Assembly (NCBI GenBank): GCA_938075195.1
Contig: CALJGK010000006.1
Coordinates: forward strand, 1 to 46,381
DNA: 46,381 bases
Origin: an uncultured SAR86 cluster bacterium
GTDB taxonomy: Bacteria > Pseudomonadota > Gammaproteobacteria > Magnimaribacterales > Magnimaribacteraceae
Reading direction: 5' to 3'
The position numbers and the translations under genes are program-made. Below are positions 25,733 to 34,661 of the stretch, one piece after another (the first letter of the stretch is position 1; each line of letters starts with the position of its first letter). The notes under the pieces were generated by a model. That model was given only the letters and a program-made list of their open reading frames with translations, searched no databases and was not told where the DNA came from.

Positions 25733-25751
25733 TAAAATACTCTATGAGGAA

Positions 25752-26798
25752 CTAGATATGATGCTTTTCTTTAAGTCTTCTAAGATTTTCTTGGATAGTT
25801 TCTGTATCAAGTTTTTTAGAAGTCTCAATATTCTCCTCTTGAATTTTCCAACTTGATTCAATGCGCCTGTCTATTTGTCTAGATATCTGGGGGGTTTGAC
25901 CTTTATTTGTTTTTTCCCAATGGAATTTAACATGCTGAAGAAATTTACTATTCCAAGATGTAAGGGATTGTCCTGTTTCTTTCCAGTACATGATGAATTC
26001 AGGCTTCGAAGCCTCAGCAAACTCTTTGGGAATATCTGTAAGTTCAAGAACATCAAAGAAATCATTATTAGGATGCCAATCTGAAGACATTTTTGTCGGT
26101 AGATCATCTTTTTCTTTCACATCCTTGAATCTTCCCCATTGTCTTCTTATGTGGGCAATAAACTTACTATTCCATATATCTGATTCTTCTTTTCGCTCTG
26201 TCCAATATAAAACAAATTCAGGTATTTCTTTGTTTATAAAATCTTCAGTTATTCCTGACCGAACAAGTATATCTCTCGCATCATCATCAGGAATCCACTC
26301 TTTATTAATAGGTTTAGTTTTTTTCTTTTTATTATCCTCTATCTCTTTGTGTCTCCATTTCTTTATGACAAACCTAAGAAATTTTATTCCCCAATTAGAA
26401 ATTGTTTCGTTTTTTTCATCTCTTAATTTTTTAAAGTCATCAATCTGTAAATTTGCAAAATCTTCAGGAATACCATATTCGATAATCTGATCTAGGACTT
26501 CTTTATCCGGTATCCATTTATTATCTCCATGAAACAAAACCTTCTCATTAAATTTTTTGGATGAAAAATGTGCTGAGTTATCTACTAAAACTTCTGAAAC
26601 CAAACCAACTTTTATTAAATTATTCAGAAGATCTTTTATTTTTTGACTCGGCCAAAAGGTCAGATCTGAACATATTTGATTAAAAGAGGCTGGGTTTTGT
26701 TGTTCTTCACTTGTTTTGAAATACTCAAGCAATATCGCTTCTTCCAAGCCTAGGGTAGAGGCTATTTCTTTTGAGAAAGATAATTTTGAATCGGACAT
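25752..26798 (-). CDS. Protein with three tandem DnaT-type DNA-binding domains
   Basis: The 348-residue protein has an N-terminal winged-helix-like part (about 7-70) and then three copies of a domain like the C-terminal single-strand DNA-binding domain of primosomal protein DnaT. Copies start at Trp95, Trp168 and Trp241, each 73 residues apart. Each has W-x-P-D/N at its start, a middle I-P/T-E/K-D/E-F, a W-x-x-K-F core (Trp136, Trp209, Trp282) and a closing K/R-x-x-W (Trp148, Trp221, Trp294). Copies 2 and 3 are closest to DnaT (P-E-F-V-L-Y-W, W-N-S-K-F-L-Q-H-V); copy 1 is more diverged. A charged coiled tail ends the protein. A role in replication restart or DNA binding is inference from the domain. 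It lies alone between the adaptor and DAHP synthase genes. Confidence 0.82.
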   Translation of the reverse strand: MSDSKLSFSKEIASTLGLEEAILLEYFKTSEEQQNPASFNQICSDLTFWPSQKIKDLLNNLIKVGLVSEVLVDNSAHFSSKKFNEKVLFHGDNKWIPDKEVLDQIIEYGIPEDFANLQIDDFKKLRDEKNETISNWGIKFLRFVIKKWRHKEIEDNKKKKTKPINKEWIPDDDARDILVRSGITEDFINKEIPEFVLYWTERKEESDIWNSKFIAHIRRQWGRFKDVKEKDDLPTKMSSDWHPNNDFFDVLELTDIPKEFAEASKPEFIMYWKETGQSLTSWNSKFLQHVKFHWEKTNKGQTPQISRQIDRRIESSWKIQEENIETSKKLDTETIQENLRRLKEKHHI

Positions 26799-26851
26799 GT
26801 CTGTAACAATCTAGATTAATTTAATATCCAAATCTAAACAATAAAATTGTA

Positions 26852-27901
26852 TTAATTATTTCTTCTACTAACCGCTTCTGCGAGTTCATGCAAACAATTC
26901 TTAGTATCTTGCCAGTTGATACAAGCATCTGTAATACTCTGACCATAAACTAATTGAGAAAGATCATCAGCTTTTTGATTGCCTTCTTCAAGGTTACTCT
27001 CAATCATTACACCAGTTATTCTTTCTTCACCTAATATAATCTGTTCTGCTATATTTTGGCATACTTCGATCTGTTTTTTGTGTTGCTTACTGCTATTACC
27101 ATGGCTCATATCGACCATTATCGATTCTTCCAGATTATTTTTATTTAGAATTTCTGAAGTTTCCTCTATGAATTCCTTTTGATAATTTGGAACTGTTCCG
27201 CCTCTGAGTATCACGTGACAATCCTTATTACCAGATGATGAAAATATAGCTGCTCTCCCATCTTTTGTTACCGACAAAAATTTATGAGGATGTAAAGCAG
27301 AACCAATAGCATCGGCAGCAACTTGAATTCCTCCATTGGTAGCATTTTTAAATCCAATTGGGCAGGAAGAACCTGACGCAAGTTCTCTATGGACTTGGCT
27401 CTCAGTTGTTCTTGCACCTATCGCTCCCCAGGATATTAGATCAGCGAGATATTGAGGGGTAATCACATCTAAGAATTCAGTTCCTGCAGGCATACCCAAA
27501 TCATTTATATCTCTTAAGAGTTGTCTGGAGATAGACAGGCCTTTATCTATATTAAAAGAGTTATCTAAATCAGGGTCATTGATTAAACCTTTCCAGCCTA
27601 CAGTTGTTCTAGGTTTTTCAAAGTAGACTCTCATGATTATCAAAAGATGATCTGCAAGATCGGCTTTTTCTTTCATTAGCAAATTTGCATATTCCATTGC
27701 AGCATCCGTATCGTGGATAGAACAGGGACCGACTACAACAGCTAATCTTTTATCTTTCTTATAAATTACGTCTGAAAATGACTGTCTGGCATTAAAAACG
27801 GTCTCAGAAGATTTTTCTGATATCGGCTGGTCAGATAATAGTGTAGATGCAGAAATCACTTCCTGCCTGCCAGAAATTCTTAAATCACTTGTCTTTTGCA
27901 T
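26852..27901 (-). CDS. 3-deoxy-7-phosphoheptulonate synthase (DAHP synthase, class I)
   Basis: This enzyme condenses phosphoenolpyruvate and erythrose 4-phosphate, the first step to aromatic amino acids. The frame opens 27 codons earlier, but the ATG at 27901 (M-Q-K-T-S-D-L-R-I) gives 349 residues, matching AroF/G/H. The earlier part is cysteine-rich with no homology. Class I motifs: V-G-P-C-S-I-H (metal Cys), R-V-Y-F-E-K-P-R-T, G-W-K-G-L, G-A-I-G-A-R-T-T-E-S-Q, and M-V-D-M-S-H-G-N. Which feedback type it is cannot be read with confidence, so I do not choose between aroF, aroG and aroH. It is divergent from nadE across a 131-base gap. The rest of the aromatic pathway is at 42012-46379. Confidence 0.95.
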   Translation of the reverse strand: MQKTSDLRISGRQEVISASTLLSDQPISEKSSETVFNARQSFSDVIYKKDKRLAVVVGPCSIHDTDAAMEYANLLMKEKADLADHLLIIMRVYFEKPRTTVGWKGLINDPDLDNSFNIDKGLSISRQLLRDINDLGMPAGTEFLDVITPQYLADLISWGAIGARTTESQVHRELASGSSCPIGFKNATNGGIQVAADAIGSALHPHKFLSVTKDGRAAIFSSSGNKDCHVILRGGTVPNYQKEFIEETSEILNKNNLEESIMVDMSHGNSSKQHKKQIEVCQNIAEQIILGEERITGVMIESNLEEGNQKADDLSQLVYGQSITDACINWQDTKNCLHELAEAVSRRNN

Positions 27902-28032
27902 AATAAAAATATAAACGGAACAGCATTCTACATACATTCTAAACAGATTAAAGGATGAAAGTGTTAATATATCGTTTCTCAATCAATGCGCATTTCAAAA
28001 TACTTTAACAAATAAATCATAAGTTCATAAAG

Positions 28033-29667
28033 ATGGTCCAAAATAATATCAAGGTAGGAATCATTCAAGAAAACCCTATAGTTGGTGACATCAAAGGAAA
28101 TCTTGAATTAGCTACAAATGCTATTGAAGGTCTATTTTCCGCTCATGGTAATCACGATATCTATTTATTTACTGAAATGTTTATTACTGGATATCCACCT
28201 GAAGACTTAATACTCAGAGATGATCTGCTCAATTCTGCATACGATGCCATCAAGGAACTCAGTCTGTTAAAACCTGAAAGCTATGTTGTTATTGGATATC
28301 CAAAGAAAGAGGGAGATTCTGTATATAATTGCGCCGGCGTGCTGCATGACAATTCGATAATTCTTGAATATAGAAAACAAGAACTTCCAAACTATGAAGT
28401 TTTTGATGAAAAAAGATATTTTGCTCCCGGAACTGACCCGGGTATTTTTGAAGTTAATCAAACCAAAGTTGCCCTTACAGTTTGTGAAGATATTTGGCAT
28501 AACAAGGCAATAGATCAGGCTTTTGAAGGAGGAGCAAATTTAATTTTGAATATCAATGCTTCACCTTTCCATTTACAAAAAATCTCTGAGAGAAAAGCTC
28601 TAATTTCTGATCATGCGTTAAAATATAATTTGCCAATCATCTATGCTAATCAGGTAGGGGGGCAAGATGAGCTTGTGTTTGATGGCACATCCATGGTCAT
28701 GGATGGTCAAGGAAATCAGGTCATGGAACTTTCAAAATTCCAAGCAGATAAAAAAACAATAGAGTTTTTTAGTGAGGACGGTACTGACTTGAAAGTACTA
28801 AATAAAGAAGAAATTCCTACTGAAAATGAAATATCAGATGTATACGAAGCTCTTGTCTTAGGAGCTAGAGACTATATTCTTAAGAATAATTTTCCAGGAG
28901 TGCTCATAGGTTCATCTGGCGGAATAGACTCTGCCTTGACTGCCGCGATTGCTGCAGATGCTATAGGTCCTGATAAAGTAAGAACTTTTATGATGCCATT
29001 CAAGTTTACTTCAGATATGAGTGTTAAAGATGCAAATAAATTAGCTGAAAATCTTGGAATTAAGCATTCGGTGCTACCAATTGGAGATATCTATGAATCT
29101 TTTTGCAAAGAACTTGAAGAAGAATTTAAAGGACAGGATCCTGATGTAACAGAAGAAAACCTTCAATCTAGATGTCGAGGTGTTTTATTGATGGCTTTAT
29201 CAAATAAATCTGGCGAATTAGTTCTGACAACAGGCAATAAAAGTGAAACAGCCGTTGGCTATTCAACACTTTATGGAGATACAGCCGGAGGTTTTGGCGT
29301 TCTCAAGGATGTACCAAAAATTTTGGTTTATCAACTGTCTAGATATAGAAATACAGTTTCTTCAGTTATCCCTGAAAGAATTATAGATAGACCTCCAAGT
29401 GCTGAATTGGCTCCAGACCAACAGGATAGCGATAGCTTGCCTGATTATGAAGTATTGGACAGGATTATAGAACTTTATGTAGAGCAAGATCTGAGTAGAA
29501 AAGAAATAGTATCTAAAGGTTTTGAAGATGCTGTTGTAAAAAGAGTTATCCGATTAATAGATGTTAGTGAATATAAAAGACGTCAAGCTCCTTTGGGAGT
29601 AAAAATCACTTCAAGAGGTTTTGGTAAGGATAGGCGTTATCCTATTACAAATCGCTATTCTCAGTAA
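28033..29667 (+). CDS. nadE: Glutamine-dependent NAD+ synthetase
   Basis: The 544-residue two-domain enzyme makes NAD+ from nicotinic acid adenine dinucleotide. The N-terminal nitrilase-type glutaminase has its triad at Glu48 (L-F-T-E-M-F), Lys115 (Y-R-K-Q-E-L) and Cys151 (T-V-C-E-D-I-W). The C-terminal ATP pyrophosphatase has S-G-G-I-D-S at 295-300, then T-T-G-N-K-S-E, Y-G-D-T-A-G-G-F and a final K-I-T-S-R-G-F-G. Length and order match the gammaproteobacterial glutamine-using form. It is divergent from DAHP synthase. There is no strong ribosome site and no clear promoter in the gap. Confidence 0.96.
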   Translation: MVQNNIKVGIIQENPIVGDIKGNLELATNAIEGLFSAHGNHDIYLFTEMFITGYPPEDLILRDDLLNSAYDAIKELSLLKPESYVVIGYPKKEGDSVYNCAGVLHDNSIILEYRKQELPNYEVFDEKRYFAPGTDPGIFEVNQTKVALTVCEDIWHNKAIDQAFEGGANLILNINASPFHLQKISERKALISDHALKYNLPIIYANQVGGQDELVFDGTSMVMDGQGNQVMELSKFQADKKTIEFFSEDGTDLKVLNKEEIPTENEISDVYEALVLGARDYILKNNFPGVLIGSSGGIDSALTAAIAADAIGPDKVRTFMMPFKFTSDMSVKDANKLAENLGIKHSVLPIGDIYESFCKELEEEFKGQDPDVTEENLQSRCRGVLLMALSNKSGELVLTTGNKSETAVGYSTLYGDTAGGFGVLKDVPKILVYQLSRYRNTVSSVIPERIIDRPPSAELAPDQQDSDSLPDYEVLDRIIELYVEQDLSRKEIVSKGFEDAVVKRVIRLIDVSEYKRRQAPLGVKITSRGFGKDRRYPITNRYSQ

Positions 29668-29740
29668 CCTTCGACACTACCTTTAGTTAAATTCAAATTC
29701 ATTTAATTATTAATGTAATTATTTTTATAAGGAAATAGTA

Positions 29741-31054
29741 ATGATTTCTGTTAATTGGCCTTTTAGACCAAATAAAACCCCTTTCTTTTATGGCTGGGTG
29801 ATATGGATATTTAGTACTTTAGGTATTCTCTTTAGCATTCCTGGTCAGACAATGGGATTGGCAGTCTTCACAGACTCATTTATCGAAGTTTTAGGACTCT
29901 CTCGAACGGAATTATCTCTAGCTTATTTGCTAGGCACTATAGGGTCTTCGTTATTTCTCGCTCGTGCAGGAAGATGGTATGACGTTTATGGCGGAAGAGT
30001 GATGATCACGGTTGCTTCAATAGCCCTGTCTTTAATGATTGTTTATATTAGTTTTGTAGATGTCTTTAGTGAGCAATTGGGCGGATCTGTTTTTATGAGC
30101 TTTGTTCTTATAATGATAGGTTATTTTGGAGTTCGATTTTTTGGTCAAGGCGTCTTAACGAGCTGTTCCAGAAATGTTCTTTTACTTTGGTTTGTTAAAA
30201 AAAGAGGATTAGTTGGGGGTATAAGAAATGTATTTGTCAGCCTGGGTTTTTCTTTAGCTCCTTTGTTATTGGCAGGTTTAATTTCTTTTTATGGCTGGAG
30301 AGAATCTTTATGGATACTAGCCATTTTTGGGGGAATGGGCTTCTCTTTAATGGCCTTTATCTTTATACGAGACAATCCTGAATCTTGCGGACTAAAAGCA
30401 GACGGCATCGATTCTGGTTCTGAAGAGGCGATTCAAGAAGAAGCAAAAAGCCTTTCGTTAAAGGGAGTTAAGCGTAATCCCATATTTTGGATTTATTCTT
30501 TAAGTTTAAGTATGCATGCCTTATTTGGTACAGCCATTGTTTTTCATATCATTTCTATATTTGAAGAAGTAGGAAAAAGTCAGGCAGAAGCTTTTAGCTA
30601 TTTTATTCCTGCTGCAATCTTTTCAACTACCTCTAATTTGATAGCAAGTTGGTTTGCAGACAAGATAAACTTAAAACCTCTTCTGATAATCATGTTGTTA
30701 TCCTTTTGTCTAGGATCTATAGGCTTCATTAATCTTGAGAATGATTGGGGATTTTGGACCTTGGCCTTGGGTTTTGGTGTCGGCGGAGGTTTATGGGGAG
30801 TTTTGTCAAATTTAACTTTCATAAGATTTTTTGGGCCTAAACATTTAGGAGAGATAAGTGGTTTTAGTTCTTCTCTAACAGTCTTTGCAAGTGCAATAGG
30901 ACCAGCGGCATTTAGCTTAGGGTTTGATTTCTTTGGAAATTATGCAGCTCCTGCAAAGATTTGTTTAGGTTTTTTGATTATTCTAGTTTTAGTAGCCATA
31001 ATTCTAGATCAAAAAGAAATTAAGAATGAATCAATTGGTGCTATTCGCAGTTGA
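29741..31054 (+). CDS. MFS transporter
   Basis: The 437-residue protein shows about 12 hydrophobic helices with a charged central loop near 225-245 (G-S-E-E-A-I-Q-E-E-A-K). An N-terminal F-F-Y-G-W-V-I-W segment (15-22) resembles the OFA/monocarboxylate branch, and R-W-Y-D-V-Y-G-G-R (77-85) fits the loop 2-3 MFS signature. The substrate is unknown; an organic acid is possible from the branch resemblance alone. AAGGAAA lies just before the ATG. It is flanked by nadE and by scpA, with its own short gaps, and no pathway link is evident. Confidence 0.85.
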   Translation: MISVNWPFRPNKTPFFYGWVIWIFSTLGILFSIPGQTMGLAVFTDSFIEVLGLSRTELSLAYLLGTIGSSLFLARAGRWYDVYGGRVMITVASIALSLMIVYISFVDVFSEQLGGSVFMSFVLIMIGYFGVRFFGQGVLTSCSRNVLLLWFVKKRGLVGGIRNVFVSLGFSLAPLLLAGLISFYGWRESLWILAIFGGMGFSLMAFIFIRDNPESCGLKADGIDSGSEEAIQEEAKSLSLKGVKRNPIFWIYSLSLSMHALFGTAIVFHIISIFEEVGKSQAEAFSYFIPAAIFSTTSNLIASWFADKINLKPLLIIMLLSFCLGSIGFINLENDWGFWTLALGFGVGGGLWGVLSNLTFIRFFGPKHLGEISGFSSSLTVFASAIGPAAFSLGFDFFGNYAAPAKICLGFLIILVLVAIILDQKEIKNESIGAIRS

Positions 31055-31057
31055 TAA

Positions 31058-31087
31058 TTGTATGTTTTTTTACATAATAGCTATAAT
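31058..31087 (+). promoter_or_regulatory. Candidate promoter for scpA-scpB-rluB
   Basis: TTGTAT (31058-31063, 3/6) and a perfect TATAAT (31082-31087) are 18 bases apart. Transcription would start near 31094, about 20 bases before the scpA ATG. Confidence 0.5.
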
Positions 31088-31115
31088 ACAAACCCAATAA
31101 TGAGTTATTGGCATA

Positions 31116-31955
31116 ATGGTTGAAATAAAAACCAAATCTCCTCAAGAAAAAGAGGAAAACCCCTCTCCTCCTCGTCAAGAGGAGATGTTCTTAGCAACTG
31201 TAAAAGGAAAAGAAACTGTCCTTCCGGAAGATTTATATGTCCCACCAAATGCGTTAGAAATATTATTAGACAGTTTTGCTGGGCCTCTAGACTTTCTTCT
31301 TTATTTAATTAGAAAGCAAAATCTGGATATATTGGACATAAATGTAGCCAAAATTACAGAACAATATACTTCATATATAGAGCTAATGGAGTCAATGCAG
31401 GTCGAACTGGCTGGTGATTACTTGGTCATGGCTGCATATTTGGCTGAGCTTAAATCTAGAATGCTTCTTCCTAGACCAGAAGAACAGATTGAAGAAGAGG
31501 ACCCTAGAGCAGAGTTGATTAAAAGACTTCAAGAATATCAACGTTATAAAGAAGCAGCAGAAAAAATCGATACCATTCCAAGATTAGATAGAGAAATATT
31601 TGCAGCTCACGCTAAGTTACCAGAATTTTCTCTAGATACACCTTTAATTGATGTTCCACTGGAAGAACTAACCATTGCTCTTTCAGAGGTCATGAGAAGG
31701 GCAGAGCAATCGCAAGCACACCTAATTAATTTTGAAGAGTTGTCGACTCGTGAAAGAATGAGTCAAATCCTTGAGAGAATGAAAAGTGAATCATTTATAG
31801 AATTTACTTCGTTATTTAAACCAGAAGAAGGAAAAATTGGCGTTGTGGTAACATTCTTAGCTATATTAGAATTATTAAAAGATTCTCTTATAGAAATTGT
31901 TCAATCAGAAGAGTTTGGTCCAATACATATTAAAGGAATTGAAGAGGTACATTAA
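31116..31955 (+). CDS. scpA: Segregation and condensation protein A
   Basis: ScpA is the kleisin that bridges the SMC heads in the bacterial condensin-like complex. The 279 residues carry the family start E-I-L-L-D-S-F-A-G-P-L-D-F-L-L-Y-L-I (about 49-66) and the D-I-L-D-I-N-V-A-K-I-T-E-Q-Y segment (72-85). Next come A-A-Y-L-A-E-L-K-S-R-M-L-L-P, and the C-terminal winged helix with V-V-T-F-L-A-I-L-E-L-L-K. A charged N-terminal extension of about 45 residues is common in gammaproteobacterial forms. It overlaps scpB by one base. Notably, no smc gene is in the window. Confidence 0.95.
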   Translation: MVEIKTKSPQEKEENPSPPRQEEMFLATVKGKETVLPEDLYVPPNALEILLDSFAGPLDFLLYLIRKQNLDILDINVAKITEQYTSYIELMESMQVELAGDYLVMAAYLAELKSRMLLPRPEEQIEEEDPRAELIKRLQEYQRYKEAAEKIDTIPRLDREIFAAHAKLPEFSLDTPLIDVPLEELTIALSEVMRRAEQSQAHLINFEELSTRERMSQILERMKSESFIEFTSLFKPEEGKIGVVVTFLAILELLKDSLIEIVQSEEFGPIHIKGIEEVH

Positions 31956-32545
31956 TGGAAAATAAATTAAGCGAAATTTTAGAAGCCTTACTTCTTTCTG
32001 CCTCTAGGCCAATCAATATCGATGATATGGCCAGAGTATTTGAAGAGCCAAAGCCTTCAAAAGATGAAATAAGAAATGCCCTTAATGAAATTGATGAAAA
32101 TTGTATGGAAAGAGGAATCGAACTCAAGAGAATAGCCAGTGGCTATCGATTGCAAGTAAAGCAATCTCTATCCGAATATGTAGCTAAACTGTGGGAAGAA
32201 AAACCTCAAAGATTTTCTAAAGCAACTCTTGAAACTCTATCTTTGATTGCTTACAAGCAACCTATCACAAGAGGCGAAATTGAAGAAATAAGAGGAGTGA
32301 CCGTAGGTACACAGTTGATGAGAGGTCTTATGGAAAGAGGCTGGGTAAAAATTGTTGGTCAGAGAGATGTTCCTGGGAAGCCATCACTGTACTCAACTAC
32401 CAAGGAATTCTTAGACTATTTTGGATTACAGCATCTCAGGGAACTGCCCGAGCTTCCTTCGCTGCCTGATTTAGAGTCAATAGAATTGGAATTACCGATT
32501 GAAGAGCCAGAAATTTCTGCTGAAAATTCACAAACCTTAAATTAA
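31955..32545 (+). CDS. scpB: Segregation and condensation protein B
   Basis: The 196-residue protein is the winged-helix partner of ScpA. Recognisable parts are L-S-E-I-L-E-A-L-L-L-S-A near the start and the central T-L-E-T-L-S-L-I-A-Y-K-Q-P-I-T-R-G-E-I-E with R-G-V-T-V-G. The ending has G-R-R-D-V-P-G-K-P in slightly changed form (G-Q-R-D-V-P-G-K-P-S-L-Y). A short acidic tail follows. The start codon overlaps the scpA stop (TAATG), and rluB follows after 3 bases, the usual scpA-scpB-rluB order. Confidence 0.95.
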   Translation: MENKLSEILEALLLSASRPINIDDMARVFEEPKPSKDEIRNALNEIDENCMERGIELKRIASGYRLQVKQSLSEYVAKLWEEKPQRFSKATLETLSLIAYKQPITRGEIEEIRGVTVGTQLMRGLMERGWVKIVGQRDVPGKPSLYSTTKEFLDYFGLQHLRELPELPSLPDLESIELELPIEEPEISAENSQTLN

Positions 32546-32548
32546 TTC

Positions 32549-33274
32549 TTGAAAGCAAGAATACATAAGATTCTGGCCGACCATGGGATCGGCTCAAGAA
32601 GGGGAATAGAAAAACTTATTACCCAAAAAAAAGTGACCGTGAATGGCACCCTTGCCTCCATAGGACAGTTTGTTTCTGAGAGAGACATATTTGAGATTGA
32701 CGGTAAAACAGTAAAGCTTTCTAAAAAGGATCCAACTAAAAAAAGAATCCTCATGTACAACAAGAAAGTGGGAGAGATATCGTCAAGGAATGATCCTGAT
32801 CATAAAAAAACTATTTTTGATTCCTTACCCAGACTAAGGTCTGGTCGATGGGTCTCAATTGGCAGACTAGATATCAATACTTCAGGATTAATTTTATTTA
32901 CGAATGATGGAACTTTGGCAAATAAATTAATGCACCCCTCTTCAAATATTGAAAGGGAATACGTAGCTAGAGTGCATGGGCATGTTACAGAAAATATAGT
33001 AGATAACCTCATGGAAGGAGTGGAACTTGAAGATGGTTTTGCTAAATTTACAGACGTACAAGGTGGCAGGAAGGGCAATACAAATCAATGGTTTGCGATG
33101 GTCTTAATGGAAGGAAGATCAAGAGAGGTGAGAAGGCTTTGGGAAAGCCAGGGGTTAGAAATTTCTCGTTTAAAGAGAGTCAGATATGGAAACTTATTTT
33201 TACCAGCTCATCTGAAGCAAGGCGCTTTTAAAGAACTGACTAAGGGAGAAATTAACGCTCTTGAGCGTCAATAG
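32549..33274 (+). CDS. rluB: 23S rRNA pseudouridine synthase (RluB family)
   Basis: The 241-residue enzyme converts a uridine of 23S rRNA (U2605 in E. coli) to pseudouridine. An N-terminal S4 RNA-binding domain (about 3-50, I-G-S-R-R-G-I-E-K-L-I) precedes the catalytic domain with G-R-L-D-I-N-T-S-G-L, the aspartate being the nucleophile. R-S-R-E-V-R-R-L near the end fits the family. The start is a TTG 3 bases after the scpB stop, with no ribosome site of its own, so translation probably depends on coupling. The last 23 bases overlap the convergent yciK gene. Confidence 0.92.
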   Translation: MKARIHKILADHGIGSRRGIEKLITQKKVTVNGTLASIGQFVSERDIFEIDGKTVKLSKKDPTKKRILMYNKKVGEISSRNDPDHKKTIFDSLPRLRSGRWVSIGRLDINTSGLILFTNDGTLANKLMHPSSNIEREYVARVHGHVTENIVDNLMEGVELEDGFAKFTDVQGGRKGNTNQWFAMVLMEGRSREVRRLWESQGLEISRLKRVRYGNLFLPAHLKQGAFKELTKGEINALERQ

Positions 33275-34010
33275 ATTGCCCATTTATTCCCAGACTATCA
33301 TCACTCATTAAGTATGAGTAAAGCTTCATGATTTCTGCAGGCAGCGGGTTTTTTTCAGGATCTTCAGCTGGGTAGGCAGACTCTCTCATTTCAGTCCTTA
33401 CAGGACCTGGATTGATGCAATTAACCCTAATATTTGAAGTATTCTCGAGTTCTTCAGATAATATTTGCATCATACCTTCAGTAGCAAATTTACTAATGGA
33501 GTAGGCACCCCAGTAGGCCTTACCCACTCTACCCACACCAGATGAAGTGAATATGATTGAGCCATTTTTTGACTCTCTCATTAAGGGCATTAAATGCTTA
33601 GTCAGAAGGAAACTAGAATCAAGATTAATTTTCAGCACACGGCTCCAAGTCGAGTAATTAAATTGTTCAAGAGGTTTTTTTTCACCTAGAATTCCTGCAT
33701 TATTTAGTAGTCCATCAATCTTTGGAAATTCTGATTTTATGGCCTGTAGAATAACTTCATAATCACTTTCTTGAGCCATCTCAAAGTCTAGAGGATGAAT
33801 AATTACTTCTTTTGAATATTCTGCCTTTATCTCATCAAATAGGGATTCTAGTTTATGTTGATCTTTCCCCAAGAGCACTAAATTAGCTCCCAATTCTGAG
33901 AAACTCTTAGCAGCCTGTCTGCCTATACCTGAACTTGCTCCGCTAATGACTATGGTTTTATCATTTAAACTCTTATTTGAAGTAGAAATTTCATTTAGAT
34001 TAAAATTCAT
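33252..34010 (-). CDS. yciK: YciK-like short-chain dehydrogenase
   Basis: The 252-residue SDR has the cofactor motif S-G-A-S-S-G-I-G (23-30), N-N-A-G, a catalytic serine in T-S-S-G-V-G-R, and Y-S-I-S-K as the Tyr-x-x-x-Lys pair. The G-R-V-G-K-A-Y-W-G-A-Y stretch and the position beside the phosphatase and ubiG match the YciK group of gammaproteobacteria. Its substrate is not known to me. It starts 2 bases after the phosphatase gene, so ubiG, the phosphatase and this gene form one operon. The 3' end runs 23 bases into rluB. Confidence 0.88.
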   Translation of the reverse strand: MNFNLNEISTSNKSLNDKTIVISGASSGIGRQAAKSFSELGANLVLLGKDQHKLESLFDEIKAEYSKEVIIHPLDFEMAQESDYEVILQAIKSEFPKIDGLLNNAGILGEKKPLEQFNYSTWSRVLKINLDSSFLLTKHLMPLMRESKNGSIIFTSSGVGRVGKAYWGAYSISKFATEGMMQILSEELENTSNIRVNCINPGPVRTEMRESAYPAEDPEKNPLPAEIMKLYSYLMSDDSLGINGQSIDAQER

Positions 34011-34012
34011 TA

Positions 34013-34660
34013 TTAGATAATTTTTAATATTTCTAATGGCTCATGAAATATATAATCAGCATCCCAGTTATCCACCTCATCATTTAAGGGTACGTAACCA
34101 TAACTAGCTGCACCAGTAGCAGTTCCTGCATTCTTTCCTGCACTGATATCTATTTGGTGATCTCCTATATAGATACTATTGACTGCAAGTGAATCAGATA
34201 TATCGAGTGCACGTATTATTCCACTGGGATCTGGTTTTCTTGCTCCGACATCATCAGGACAAATTAGAAAAGGAGTATTAAATGCAGACAGTTTATTTTC
34301 AACTATACCTTCAGCAAAACGCCTTGGTTTATTAGTCATAATTCCCCATTTAATTTGTTTGTTATTAAGTTTGTTTAAAACTTCTGCAATACCATCAAAT
34401 AAAACTGTTTCATCAAGGCAACATTCTTCATAAATACTTAGTAATTCTTGTCTATGAAATTCTATTTGATCGGAGGATTTACCTTCAGACCCTAAGGCAT
34501 AGGAAGCAAGACTTGCTGCGCCTTGAGAGACTCTAGATCTAACTTCATTAAAGTCAGCCTCTTCAATGCTATACCTTTTTCTGAGAATGTTAACAGCCTT
34601 CAAAAAATCTGGAGCGGTATCTAGCAATGTCCCATCTAAGTCAAATGCAAACAACTCCAA
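34013..34660 (-). CDS. mupP: HAD phosphatase, probably MupP (N-acetylmuramic acid 6-phosphate phosphatase)
   Basis: The 215-residue HAD-family phosphatase has D-L-D-G-T-L motif I (Asp7, Asp9), M-T-N-K-P motif II, a G-A-R-K-P-D-P lysine motif III, and G-D-H-Q-I-D-I motif IV. By sequence alone it could be annotated phosphoglycolate phosphatase. In Pseudomonas the gene between ubiG and the yciK-type dehydrogenase is mupP, which acts in peptidoglycan recycling, and the G-D-H-x-x-D-I form fits that group better. I therefore prefer MupP, while noting that amgK and murU are not in the window. It lies 1 base after ubiG. Confidence 0.75.
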   Translation of the reverse strand: MELFAFDLDGTLLDTAPDFLKAVNILRKRYSIEEADFNEVRSRVSQGAASLASYALGSEGKSSDQIEFHRQELLSIYEECCLDETVLFDGIAEVLNKLNNKQIKWGIMTNKPRRFAEGIVENKLSAFNTPFLICPDDVGARKPDPSGIIRALDISDSLAVNSIYIGDHQIDISAGKNAGTATGAASYGYVPLNDEVDNWDADYIFHEPLEILKII

Positions 34661-34661
34661 T

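Noticed and set aside
26001-26014. Perfect 14-base palindrome AGGCTTCGAAGCCT
   Set aside because: It lies within a well-conserved DnaT-type repeat and has no loop; chance from codon use is the simpler reading.
25990-26490. Open frame of 166 codons opposite the triple DnaT-domain gene
   Set aside because: The minus frame carries clear, repeated domain motifs; the plus frame is a low-complexity shadow.
27902-27982. N-terminal extension of DAHP synthase
   Set aside because: A cysteine-rich, non-homologous 27-codon extension in promoter DNA; the internal ATG gives the normal length.
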